Source of the DNA: JAVBMJ01 sp031551275
GTDB taxonomy: Bacteria > Bacteroidota > Bacteroidia > Bacteroidales > Rikenellaceae
Length of the DNA: 64,000 nucleotides
Assembly: GCA_031551275.1 (NCBI GenBank)
Contig: JAVBNX010000008.1
Span: 10,089 to 74,088 of the forward strand
Direction of reading: 5' to 3'
Every line of letters starts with the position of its first letter. Position 1 is the first letter of the stretch. The position numbers were made by a program, and so were the translations under genes. Shown piece after piece: positions 34,990 to 43,874 of this stretch. The notes under the pieces are model-generated. The model saw only the letters and a program-made list of their open reading frames with translations. It was not told where the DNA came from and made no database searches.

Positions 34990-35288
34990 GATTCTCTTTT
35001 TGGATTGTACTCCACAAAATTAATCGACCGGGGCGAGGATAACCTTTCAATCCCGGTCGATTTATTTAGCGCTTCATCCAAAGAGGATATTTTCCCGCGC
35101 AAACCCTGTTGCCCCCGGGAGTTCCGGTGCCGGTCCGGATCTATTTTACCACCCACTCAAAAATATCGACCGACACGACGATAGTTTACAGAAAACTCAA
35201 CTTTCGCTTTTTTCGTATACTTTCGGAAAAGGTCAAGCTTTTCCTGTTAATGACACCGAGAATAGCATTATCTTAAAGCTGCACACAC

Positions 35289-35425
35289 AATTTGCACACA
35301 ACTTTGAAGATGATAAAATAACCGGCGAAACAAAACGCAAATAGTTTTTAGAGGCAGAGTATCTCGGAGTATACCGGATTCGGCGCTTACCTCTTTATCC
35401 CATACCTGATTACCGAATGGACAAG
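35289..35425. repeat. 137-bp direct repeat, left copy
   Basis: It is identical base for base to 54602-54738 and in the same orientation. The identity starts at AATTTGCACACAAC and stops at GAATGGACAAG; the flanks on both sides differ. It encodes no evident protein. The two copies bracket the ECF-regulated PUL. Confidence 0.97.
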
Positions 35426-35472
35426 GGGAGTAAAAAAACAGTAATCTTAATTGGGAAATCCAGTCGATTCGA

Positions 35473-35612
35473 TTAGGGTAACCGGATGTTGTCGCAATCG
35501 GCGGTTACGAAGTTGCGGCGCTCCCTGGCCGTGTCGGGATAGGCGGTGGTGTATTCGATCCGGTTGTTTACGGCGAAGGTAAATCCATCCACGCTGTAAA
35601 GATTGACGATGC
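35473..35612 (-). pseudogene. C-terminal remnant of an unidentified protein-coding gene
   Basis: An open frame of about 46 codons runs into a TAA at 35473-35475 and reads LYSVDGFTFAVNNRIEYTTA, then YPDTARERRNFVTADCDN. It looks like genuine coding sequence but is cut off abruptly where the IS3 remnant begins at 35613. I do not recognise the family. It has no start and is probably the tail of a gene truncated by an IS event. Confidence 0.5.
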
Positions 35613-35786
35613 ATCCTCAAGCAGGAGTTCGCTCTGGAGGATTACCGATGTCCCCTAAAAGGGTTGCAAGGTGTGGTCGACTAGGCGGTCAAAATGTACA
35701 ACTCCCTCCGACCGCACCTCTCCTGCCGTATGCTGACCCCGGAGCAGATGCTCAACAACGTGTCCTGTCAAGGGCAACCTACATAA
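35613..35786 (+). pseudogene. IS3-family transposase C-terminal remnant
   Basis: The frame reads ILKQEFALEDYR, then LQGVVD, an in-frame TAG, then AVKMYNSLRPHLSCRMLTPE. This matches the end of the rve integrase core of IS3-family transposases, including the YN..RPH.S...TP motif. The stop inside and the missing upstream two-thirds show it is dead. It lies within 190 bp of the left 137-bp repeat and marks insertion-sequence erosion of this island end. Confidence 0.75.
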
Positions 35787-35790
35787 CAAA

Positions 35791-35822
35791 GTTACCCGCT
35801 GGCGCATGCGCCAGCGGGTAAC
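35791..35822. terminator. 32-bp perfect palindrome, probable bidirectional terminator
   Basis: GTTACCCGCTGGCGCA is followed directly by its exact complement. On the minus strand it lies 68 bp past the stop of the BspA-like gene and is followed by TTTGTT, so it could end the PUL transcript. On the plus strand it sits directly after the IS3 remnant, so an IS-derived origin is possible. Confidence 0.55.
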
Positions 35823-35890
35823 AAAACTAACGTACTTTTTATGTCTAATCCTGTAAACTTCTTTTAGGACGGGGCAAAAGCAGTACGTTG

Positions 35891-37024
35891 TTATTCGGCG
35901 GCACTGATGGTAAGAATACGCTCATGGTCCCACTTGGACGATGCCTGATAGGCGGCCACCGCGCTGGCGGGTACGACCAGATGTATCTCGCAGCCCGAGA
36001 ATGCATCGTTGGGAGCCGCCATTCCGAATGTAATCGCCTCAGGATTGGTGTGCTTAAGCTCCAGGATGAACGGTCCGTTGCAGATGTTGCCCCCCACCTC
36101 GGTATCGGGGTTCGGCACCCAGTTCACATAGGCGAATCCGGCGTTCTCTATTTTTGTAACGGTGGCCGGAAGTATCACATGCTCGGTCTGAAGCTGGTGG
36201 AGCCACTTTACGCCGATGGTGGCGATTCCCGAGCCGATCTCCAGCTTTTTCACGAAGGCGTTGTTGAACGCGCTGTTACCTTTGGGTGTGAGCGAGGTGC
36301 ACGATGCGGGAATGTAAATATAATCCATCGAGGTGCCTGTGAAAGAGTAGTCGCCGATGGCGGTAACGCGCGTGCCCAGATCGACCTCCTTGAGCGAGGT
36401 GCAACCGTTAAAAATGTGGGGTTCGAGCGTTACGGCATTCATGGAGACATAACGAAGACCCAGGTTAGACCTAAAGGTATTTTGCCCTATGGTCGTATAG
36501 CTATCGGGTACCCGGACCGTATACGGGACGGCATTGCCGTTGTTCTGGTTGGTAACGGTAGCGACCATGGTAACCCCGTTGATGGCCGAGGGATAGGTAA
36601 GGTATTTGAAGTTCTTGTCGGTCAGCGCGTCCAGCTTGGTGTTATCGTCCACCGAAGCCTTGTACCTTGTTACGTTCTCGGCATCGGTAATGTATTTCGC
36701 ATGGGCCGTGAAGCTTTCAAAGATGCGGGCGGTGGTAAAGTCGACCTCGTTCTCAAATCCGGCGTCTTTATACCAGCCGTCGAAGGCGTAACCGGCTTTG
36801 TGCGGGCTCTTGGGAAGGGGAACGAAATCGCCCTCTTCCTCGACGATGTAATTCGTTATGGTTCCGCCGCCGTAGGTCTCGAACTTAACGACCACATCCT
36901 GGGGCTCATCCCCGCCGCTACCGCCCGTTTTCTTCGGCTCATCCTTACCGCAGGAAGATGCCAGTATACCAAACAGGACAAGCATGGAGCCCGTCATCAA
37001 CTTGTTAAGAAAATTCGTTTTCAT
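35891..37024 (-). CDS. BspA-like leucine-rich repeat lipoprotein with InlB B-repeat
   Basis: A 377-residue predicted lipoprotein (signal ending LASSC). Residues about 42-115 form an InlB B-repeat/Flg_new module (VVVKFETYGGGTITNYIVEE, then AGYAFDGWYKDAGFENEVDF). Residues about 150-370 are LRR_5/BspA-type repeats (YTTIGQNTFRSNLGLRYVSM, then FNGCTSLKEVDLGTRVTAIG). Such proteins are surface adhesins or ligand-binding proteins. It is the last gene of the ECF-regulated PUL, 48 bp after the WbsX-like gene, so it may bind the substrate or hold cells to it. No catalytic motif is present. Confidence 0.9.
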   Translation of the reverse strand: MKTNFLNKLMTGSMLVLFGILASSCGKDEPKKTGGSGGDEPQDVVVKFETYGGGTITNYIVEEEGDFVPLPKSPHKAGYAFDGWYKDAGFENEVDFTTARIFESFTAHAKYITDAENVTRYKASVDDNTKLDALTDKNFKYLTYPSAINGVTMVATVTNQNNGNAVPYTVRVPDSYTTIGQNTFRSNLGLRYVSMNAVTLEPHIFNGCTSLKEVDLGTRVTAIGDYSFTGTSMDYIYIPASCTSLTPKGNSAFNNAFVKKLEIGSGIATIGVKWLHQLQTEHVILPATVTKIENAGFAYVNWVPNPDTEVGGNICNGPFILELKHTNPEAITFGMAAPNDAFSGCEIHLVVPASAVAAYQASSKWDHERILTISAAE

Positions 37025-37072
37025 GGTTAATCGGTTTTAGGTTAATATTGGTTTATGCTTCAAAACATGGGG

Positions 37073-38695
37073 TTAATTCTCGCCGATGGGATATTTGTAG
37101 CCTCCCAGGCCGACATCCTCAGGCACCAGGTCGGTATGTGCCGCAGCATTGGGCGCAAATACCGAGCGCACCGCATCGAGGTGGCCGAAACCGTAAACGA
37201 GCGACGGGGCTATCATGTGGCCTTCGGCGAACTCGTTCCAGTTGTCCAGCATGACCAGCCTCAGATCATCTCCCGAGTCCGCCACATTATCGACGAATGT
37301 TTTGGCTTTTTCGAGCACCTGTTTGTAGTACTCGGGATCGAGCATCCAGCCTTGGGCGCCCCCGTTCCACGGACGTGAATCGTAGCCCTGCGAGGCCACC
37401 GGCCACACGCGCATCTGGCCTTTGGTTATCGTGCCGAGCTGGTACCACGCCTGACGCTGAAGATCGGGCATGTTGGCCTGGGGGGGATTGGCCGATGGCA
37501 TCAGCCCCGAGAACGTAGGCAGGTTGTACGCGGTCAGGGCGTCGAAACCCAGAACCGATTTGAGGTAGGATATGTCGGAATAATCCTGGCTCACGATCCG
37601 GCCGAGGCCAACGTTGTGCACGGTCATGACATACAGTCCGGGATAACCGGCGGCTACGGCCTTTTGGCGCATGACGGCGATAGCCTGTCCGGCAGCGGCC
37701 TGGCTTCCGCACTGGTTGATGAACTCCATCGGATTGTATATGAAGAAGAGCGGCTTGCCGCCAATCTTCATGTAGTTGTCCGCCCCGAAGTAGGTATTTA
37801 TCCAATACGGCACGAGATTGTCGGTAAAATCGGTCACGCCGGTTATATGCCCGGCGGTGGTCTTCGAGTTCTCCCAGACCAACGCGAACTTGACCTTGTT
37901 CCTGTACCGGGTCTTGGGGTCGATCATCCTTTTGACGAAATGCTCCAGCCACCCCTCCACATTGGCGCTGCCGTCGTTGCCGGCTTTGCGGTACCAGCAA
38001 TCGGCGAAGAACGATATGCCGTGCTCCGAGGCCCATTTAAGCTCCCAATCCAGCACTTCGGGATTGTTTTCGTTGTAGGTGCCCAGTACCGGCATACGTT
38101 CCGACCAGGTGGTCGCACACCATGTCCACGCCTTGGGCAACTGCGTCGGAGCCTCGTACCATAACGGGCAACGGAAGCACCCGACCAGATAATCGCCTGT
38201 CCCGACGGGGGTCGGTTCGGGCACGTAATCCGCCACCGTGGCCTGGTACGCCTCGCGCACGGGCATTTTGAATTCGCGGCGCGTGAATTTGGTTTGGTCA
38301 TACGCCTTGATCTCGAACTTGACGGCGTCCTGTATATCGAAACGCACGTTCCAGGTCAGGGTCTCTTTTCCGAATGCCTTGAAATTTACGGTCTTTATCT
38401 GCTCGCAACTTCCCAACAGGGACATTTTGGAGTGGAGCTTCAGGTAGAAGGAGATCTGACGCTCCTTGATCGTCTTGTTGTCGACCGTAACAGACAACGC
38501 GATCTCCCTACCCTGCCGTACGAATACCGGAGAGTTGAATACATCCCCTATGCCCACGTCAAGGCCATATTCGAGCTCCGTGGTCGGGTCCGGGAGTGTT
38601 TCGCAGGCATTCTCCTCCATGGTATCCTTACCGCAGGAGAGAAGTCCCGCGATAAAGAACGACACCCAAATCAAAACGATTAACGACTTTTTCAT
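37073..38695 (-). CDS. GH99-like/WbsX-domain lipoprotein (long form)
   Basis: A 540-residue predicted lipoprotein (lipobox GLLSC). Residues about 30-170 form an N-terminal beta-rich region. Residues about 175-535 match the WbsX/GH99-like TIM-barrel group: YLVGCFRCPLWYE, WELKWASEHGISFFADCWY, KFALVWENS, MLDNWNEFAEGHMIAP. The barrel is closely similar to the shorter protein at 40732-41928. The GH99 relationship suggests an endo-acting glycosidase on mannose-like or related linkages, but WbsX-like domains also occur near glycosyltransferase genes, so activity is not assured. It lies between GH127 and the BspA-like gene in a tight operon (18 and 48 bp gaps). Confidence 0.85.
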   Translation of the reverse strand: MKKSLIVLIWVSFFIAGLLSCGKDTMEENACETLPDPTTELEYGLDVGIGDVFNSPVFVRQGREIALSVTVDNKTIKERQISFYLKLHSKMSLLGSCEQIKTVNFKAFGKETLTWNVRFDIQDAVKFEIKAYDQTKFTRREFKMPVREAYQATVADYVPEPTPVGTGDYLVGCFRCPLWYEAPTQLPKAWTWCATTWSERMPVLGTYNENNPEVLDWELKWASEHGISFFADCWYRKAGNDGSANVEGWLEHFVKRMIDPKTRYRNKVKFALVWENSKTTAGHITGVTDFTDNLVPYWINTYFGADNYMKIGGKPLFFIYNPMEFINQCGSQAAAGQAIAVMRQKAVAAGYPGLYVMTVHNVGLGRIVSQDYSDISYLKSVLGFDALTAYNLPTFSGLMPSANPPQANMPDLQRQAWYQLGTITKGQMRVWPVASQGYDSRPWNGGAQGWMLDPEYYKQVLEKAKTFVDNVADSGDDLRLVMLDNWNEFAEGHMIAPSLVYGFGHLDAVRSVFAPNAAAHTDLVPEDVGLGGYKYPIGEN

Positions 38696-38713
38696 CTTCT
38701 GTGATTGATCCGG

Positions 38714-40723
38714 TTATTTTTTGTAAACCTCGGGGATTTCGGGACGCTCCCTGGAATTGGGCGCGTTGATCCTCCAGTCTGTTTTTTGGTACAGGTGGCG
38801 CACATCGAAAGGCTGCTGCACCCAGGTACGGAAGATCGTCTTGCCGTCCCACGTGTTGCCCGCCGAGGTAAAGTCGCACATCTGCAACGTGTGCAGGGCA
38901 CCCGACTCGTCCTCCACCGGGACATTGAAAGTCATCCATATCGCCGGGTCGGCGGAGGGGACGAGCTGCGCGTCGACAAGGCCGCCCGCGACGGTATGAT
39001 GGAAAGAGTAGCGGTACATCGGCCCGTCCTTTTTGGCCGGCGCGATGTTGGGGGCGTAGAGCCGGGAATCGAATGCCAGGACGACGGGGCCCCTTTTGAG
39101 TGCCTGGTCACCGACTCCGTTGGGGGCGTAACACACCCTGGTCCGCATATCGAACCCGAGTTCCACCCTGTCCCCGGATCTCCATTCCCGTTCGATGACG
39201 CAATACGTCCCGGGGATGACATAGCCGGTATACTCCTCCCCGTTTATCTTCACCGTGTTTTGACGGCTCCATTCGGGGATGCGGAACTTGACGGCGAACT
39301 TCTCTTCTTTGGCCGGTTTCAATGAGACGGCCACCTTGCCGGTGCGCGGATAGTCCGTATCGATATTTACCGCCAGGGAGTGACCAGAGGGGCTTTTCAG
39401 CATCGCTTCGGCCTGATTGTAGATATTGATCACAACGCCGCCGGCATCGGTCATAAACGCCCAATAAGGCGTGAGCATAAGCGCCCGCGGCCCGTTGACC
39501 ACACAGCAACTCGAATCCATGTCGCGGAATTGCCTGAAACTGGGGGTGCGCTCACCCATAAGCGGGGTGAAGTAAGACCACCACTCCCCTTTCGGGGTCA
39601 TGGACGCCATGAGCGCATTATACAACGCGTCCTCCATCGCATCGGCATACTTGCACTCGCCGGTCAGGCGCAACATCTGGTACATGAATTTGATCCATGT
39701 GGCGGTGGCGCAGGTCTCCATCGCCTCGTAAAGCACCTCGTTTTGGCGCATTTTGGTATGGCACCATATCTCGGAGGTGCTGCCGGACCCGATGACGGTG
39801 ATCTCCTCGCGCATTACGTTCTCGAAGAGCTTTTCGCAGGCCGTCAGATAGTACCCGTTGCCGGTGGCGCGGTAGAGTTCACACAACCCCTCGAAACACG
39901 AGGTCATTTCATAAGCCTTGGGGGCGCCGCCCAACTTCCACATCGGAACGCCGGAGATGACCCCCTGGATAAGCCGGATGCCGCTCGGAGAGAGGCTATT
40001 CGGCTCATCCCACGTTCCCACGATATACTCCGCGAAATCGAAGAAGCGTTTCTCCCCGGTACGCTGGTAAAGCAGGGCGATCGGTTCAAGCACGGAGCCG
40101 GAACCCAGGCCTTTCCATCCCACCCAACCCGTCGCGGAGATGTTGTTGCCGCTCCCGGGGCCTACCTCGCCGATCAGCGCGTCCGCGGCCTTGACCGCCG
40201 CATCGAGCACTTTTCTATCCCCCGTCAGGTCGTAATTGGCGAGAAGTCCCAGAAGGGCGTATTTACGTCCCCAGATATCCCAATCGCCGTCGATCCGCAC
40301 TTCACGCGGCGAAGTGCCGATGTATCCGTCGGGAGTCTGCGAGGCGACGATCCTGCCCACCCCCTGATCGATAATGGCCTTGAATTCGGGCGTGGGGCGA
40401 TAACCGTAAGCAAGTACGGCGGATGTGTACCATTTGCCCCAGAACTCCCCGCGCCATCCCCAGAGGGGTTCGTCGCGCTCTTCAAACGGTTTAATAAAGG
40501 GATCGAGCTGTTGCGCCATGATCCTGTTTTCGATGGAAAGGTCGAGTTTCCCGCCCAGATACCCCCCGATCCGCACGGAGCCGGGAGCCGGAGCATTGAA
40601 TTTGTCGACCCCGTATGCGGGGAGAGCGTGAGGGGTCTTCTCTTTTCCGTTTACCGTCCCCGGGGCCGTGAGGGCCATCAGGACGGATATTGCAAATGCC
40701 TGCAAAATGTGTTTTGTTGTCAT
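38714..40723 (-). CDS. GH127 (DUF1680) beta-L-arabinofuranosidase-like enzyme
   Basis: A 669-residue secreted enzyme. The start at 40723 gives MTTKHILQAFAISVLMAL and a signal peptide; the long upstream in-frame extension only reads through the WbsX-like gene in the wrong frame. The GH127 features are an (alpha/alpha)6 barrel with EPLWGWRGEFWGKWYTSAVL, SQTPDGYIGTSP and YRATGNGYYLTACEKLFENV. The proposed zinc/nucleophile site residues METCAT and SSCCVVNGPR are both present. Known members release beta-L-arabinofuranose, and DUF1680 relatives include other pentosidases. It starts 8 bp after the upstream WbsX-like gene. Confidence 0.9.
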   Translation of the reverse strand: MTTKHILQAFAISVLMALTAPGTVNGKEKTPHALPAYGVDKFNAPAPGSVRIGGYLGGKLDLSIENRIMAQQLDPFIKPFEERDEPLWGWRGEFWGKWYTSAVLAYGYRPTPEFKAIIDQGVGRIVASQTPDGYIGTSPREVRIDGDWDIWGRKYALLGLLANYDLTGDRKVLDAAVKAADALIGEVGPGSGNNISATGWVGWKGLGSGSVLEPIALLYQRTGEKRFFDFAEYIVGTWDEPNSLSPSGIRLIQGVISGVPMWKLGGAPKAYEMTSCFEGLCELYRATGNGYYLTACEKLFENVMREEITVIGSGSTSEIWCHTKMRQNEVLYEAMETCATATWIKFMYQMLRLTGECKYADAMEDALYNALMASMTPKGEWWSYFTPLMGERTPSFRQFRDMDSSCCVVNGPRALMLTPYWAFMTDAGGVVINIYNQAEAMLKSPSGHSLAVNIDTDYPRTGKVAVSLKPAKEEKFAVKFRIPEWSRQNTVKINGEEYTGYVIPGTYCVIEREWRSGDRVELGFDMRTRVCYAPNGVGDQALKRGPVVLAFDSRLYAPNIAPAKKDGPMYRYSFHHTVAGGLVDAQLVPSADPAIWMTFNVPVEDESGALHTLQMCDFTSAGNTWDGKTIFRTWVQQPFDVRHLYQKTDWRINAPNSRERPEIPEVYKK

Positions 40724-40731
40724 CGGAATCG

Positions 40732-41928
40732 TTATTCGTTTTTTGTTGAATCGTAAGGGTAGGGGCCCAGGCCGATATCTTCCGGCACATAGTCGGTATG
40801 CTCGCGCGGCGCATCCGAAAAAACATTGCGCACCGCATCCAAGTAACCGAAACCGAACTGCTCTACGGGGAAAATATAGTGGCCCTCGCCGTACTCGTTC
40901 CAGTTGTCGAGCAAGATCAGGCGGGACACCGGTGAGGAAGGCTGCCGTAAGGCGTAGTCTTTTGCTTTGAAGGCGAGTTGCTCGAACTGGTCGGGCGTGA
41001 TATGCCATTCGCCCTTGTAATACGTGCCGCCCCAGGGACGCGAATCCCAGCCCATGGAGAGCGTAACGGCCGAGGGCATACCGGACGCCTGAGCAAGCTC
41101 CTCCCAGCACTCCTGCTGGAGATCGACGATGGTGCCGATGTCCCCGGGCACAACGGGCATCTTGCCGCTGAATGAAGGCCAATGGTAGGAGGTAACCGCG
41201 TCGAATCCGGCATCGGCGAGGAAACGGAGACAGACATCGAGTTTCATGTGGTGTTCCGCCATCACGTACAGCCCGCCCAGGCCGGCTTCAGCGCAGATCC
41301 GTTTCATTTCACCGATCGCCCTGCTCGTTTGCCCCACCCCTCCGAGATCTTCGATAAGATCGTTGTAGCCGTATATCATCAAAAGCGGTTTTCCGTCCAC
41401 GCGCTGGTAATTGGGGCGTGAAAAGAAATTTTCGATCCAATACGGCAACAGGTTTTCAAGCAGGTCCTTCTCGCCGGAAACCCCCGCCGCGATGGCGTTG
41501 GCGTTCTCCCACACGATGGCAAAGTTGATCATTCCCCCGTAGCGTGCCTTAAAAAAACCTTCCCACAGCCAATCGTCGAGCGACGCTTTTACTTCGGGGC
41601 TTCCTTCGTTCCCCTTCTCCCGGAACCAACACTCCCAGAAGAAGGATATGCCGTGGTCGAGTGCGTATTTTATCTCCCAGTCGACCACCTCGGGGCAGGC
41701 TTCGTTATAATAGCCCAGCACAGGGGTTCGCCCGGGGTAGGGTTTTATCGCGTCCCAGCATCCCGGGCGGGTCTTCTCGTACCACAACGGGCACCTGAAA
41801 ACCCCCACCGTGAACCCGTCAGTGGAGACCGGCTCCGGAGCGGGAACATATTGCGCCTTTGGTGCACAACCTGCTGCCATAACGGCGATCGCCGCGTATA
41901 TGATCTTTCTCAATTCCATAGTTTTCAT
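40732..41928 (-). CDS. GH99-like/WbsX-domain lipoprotein (short form)
   Basis: A 398-residue predicted lipoprotein (MKTMELRKIIYAAIAVMAAG then Cys). The start at 41928 overlaps the stop of the upstream SASA gene as ATGA, which implies translational coupling. The barrel carries VGVFRCPLWYEKTRPGCWDA, WEIKYALDHGISFFWECWF, INFAIVWENANA and ILLDNWNEYGEGHYIFP, matching the longer paralogue at 37073-38695, which has an extra N-terminal domain. Two paralogues within one PUL suggest action on related linkages of the same glycan. The hydrolase role is inferred from family and context. Confidence 0.87.
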   Translation of the reverse strand: MKTMELRKIIYAAIAVMAAGCAPKAQYVPAPEPVSTDGFTVGVFRCPLWYEKTRPGCWDAIKPYPGRTPVLGYYNEACPEVVDWEIKYALDHGISFFWECWFREKGNEGSPEVKASLDDWLWEGFFKARYGGMINFAIVWENANAIAAGVSGEKDLLENLLPYWIENFFSRPNYQRVDGKPLLMIYGYNDLIEDLGGVGQTSRAIGEMKRICAEAGLGGLYVMAEHHMKLDVCLRFLADAGFDAVTSYHWPSFSGKMPVVPGDIGTIVDLQQECWEELAQASGMPSAVTLSMGWDSRPWGGTYYKGEWHITPDQFEQLAFKAKDYALRQPSSPVSRLILLDNWNEYGEGHYIFPVEQFGFGYLDAVRNVFSDAPREHTDYVPEDIGLGPYPYDSTKNE

Positions 41929-43850
41929 TTTACCGGTACGTTGAACGGCACGGCAGGCAACCCTTGCGCGTTGCAAAGATTGGCCTCGGGGTTCGCCTGC
42001 CAGGCATATTGCGCAGCCTTCGCCCGGGCTGCCGCGTCCCCATCCAGCCGGATACGGCAACCGTCTATCCTCGCCTCCGCCCAGTGCCACTTCCCCAATG
42101 CATCCCTGACGGCGAATGCCCTGACCGGCTTGCCGTCATTGGTCGCGAGGCCGGAGCCGGCGTGGCTGTAAGTAATAGTCAACCCGCCGTTCTCCCGGAC
42201 AATATCCCGCATTACCGGGCCGCTCCACTCGATGCTGTCCCCGTACACATTGGCTCTGGCCGCAAGGTACAGCCGGGCGCCGACCGCCTGTTTGTTTTTC
42301 GGGTGAACGTTGTTCCACTCCCCCGCGTCTATGGCCGAAGCCATCGCCGTGGCCGGCACGCCGGTCATTACGGCGGTCTGCCGGTCCCGCAAAACAGCCC
42401 AGTCGTCATGGGCGAGGGGCGTTTTTGAATGGGGGTTCATGCCAGCCAGTTGGACATACAGGAAGGGCAGATACCCTTGTCCCCAACGTATACGCCAATC
42501 TTCGACCAGCATACGCATCGCATCGCCGTACCGTCCGGGATAATATCCGGTATTGCCTTCACCCTGGTACCACAGAAAACCGCGTATGCCGTAGCCCGCA
42601 CAAGGCGCGACCATTCCGTTAAAATTGACGGCCGGTTCGTTGTAATAGCGCGAGAGTTTCGGCATTTCCGGCTCGATCCGGTAATCGTAGAGCCACGCGC
42701 CGCGCAGGTCGATCCGCTCGCCGCTCTCCGAAACCAGGTAGCATTCCCCGTCGTTCCGGTTGCCAATATTGCACAGACCCCATGTGGTTACCATGCGCAG
42801 AGCCAACACGTTGTCACCGCTCTTCAGCGCCGGCACACGGATCTCCAGAACTTCGGGCAGCGCGCTCTTTTTCCGTCCCACCTCGCGGCCATTCACATAC
42901 TGGATGTTCCCCACATCGGTTACGGGCAACACGAGCGTCCAACTGTTGCGGCTTTGCCGCCCCGTCAGGGTGAAATGCTTGCGGAACCAGATCACGCCCC
43001 AGAACTCACGGTCGATAAGTTGCCGCAGCCCGATGGGGAATTCGGCGCTGCCCCACCCCGAGTCATCATACCCGGTCTTCTCAACGCCCAGTGCCAGTCC
43101 GCTCAAAGCATACCGCTCGATGCTGTCCCTAAGCCATTGGTCGCGCTCCGCCGCGAGTTTTCGGCTTTTCCACTCACTGGGCGAAAAACCGGATATCAGG
43201 TCGCGGTACAAAGAATCCGTCGCCAACATTTCGGAGCTTATCCATGTCGCTATCTGCGTGGCCCCGCGCGCGGCCACAATTACCCCCACAGGAACTTTGC
43301 GGTCGAGAAAGAGGTCGCGCGCAAAAAAATACGACACGGCGGACATCGCCCCGGCGTTTTTCGGGGTTACTTGTTGCCACGCCCTGTTCGGGATGTCCGC
43401 CAAAGGCTCGGCGGCGGGCGATTGTCCGACGTCGAGATACCGGATGTCAGGGTAAATGGCCTGGGCAATCTCTTTTTCCTGATCGAGGACCCCGTCTCCT
43501 ACCCTGTACGCCATGTTCGACTGGCCCGACGCGAACCATACCTCGCCTACCTTGATGTTGGTAAACAGGTCTTTCTCATCGCCCGACTCGACGGCCAGCG
43601 CATAATCCTTTCCATCCGCAACCATCGGCGGGAACAACACTTTCCATCCGCCCCGCTGATCGGCAAAGGTAACCAACCCGGCCTGGCCGAGGGATACGCG
43701 CACTTCGGCACCGGGGCGCGCCCATCCCCATACGGGAATGGGCTTGCCCTGCTGCACGACGGCGTTATCGCCGAACAGGCCCGCTGTTTTCAGTTGCGCC
43801 TGCACGACGGCCGGCAGCAACAGGATTATGGCAGTCAACAATTTCTTCAT
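41925..43850 (-). CDS. SASA-type (sialate O-acetylesterase-like) SGNH esterase
   Basis: A 641-residue secreted protein (signal MKKLLTAIILLLPAVVQA). The catalytic Ser is expected at residue 111 in VWFASGQSNMAY. The SGNH scaffold continues with GVIVAARGATQIATWIS and FLWYQGEGNTGYYPG. About residues 250-350 form an inserted GH2-like sugar-binding beta-sandwich (FWGVIWFRKHFTLTGRQ), common in this subfamily. It probably removes O-acetyl groups from the PUL glycan. It lies directly after susD (24 bp) and overlaps the WbsX-like gene by 4 bases. Confidence 0.9.
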   Translation of the reverse strand: MKKLLTAIILLLPAVVQAQLKTAGLFGDNAVVQQGKPIPVWGWARPGAEVRVSLGQAGLVTFADQRGGWKVLFPPMVADGKDYALAVESGDEKDLFTNIKVGEVWFASGQSNMAYRVGDGVLDQEKEIAQAIYPDIRYLDVGQSPAAEPLADIPNRAWQQVTPKNAGAMSAVSYFFARDLFLDRKVPVGVIVAARGATQIATWISSEMLATDSLYRDLISGFSPSEWKSRKLAAERDQWLRDSIERYALSGLALGVEKTGYDDSGWGSAEFPIGLRQLIDREFWGVIWFRKHFTLTGRQSRNSWTLVLPVTDVGNIQYVNGREVGRKKSALPEVLEIRVPALKSGDNVLALRMVTTWGLCNIGNRNDGECYLVSESGERIDLRGAWLYDYRIEPEMPKLSRYYNEPAVNFNGMVAPCAGYGIRGFLWYQGEGNTGYYPGRYGDAMRMLVEDWRIRWGQGYLPFLYVQLAGMNPHSKTPLAHDDWAVLRDRQTAVMTGVPATAMASAIDAGEWNNVHPKNKQAVGARLYLAARANVYGDSIEWSGPVMRDIVRENGGLTITYSHAGSGLATNDGKPVRAFAVRDALGKWHWAEARIDGCRIRLDGDAAARAKAAQYAWQANPEANLCNAQGLPAVPFNVPVK

Positions 43851-43874
43851 GCAGTTTGTTCTCTTCCGCGCCGG

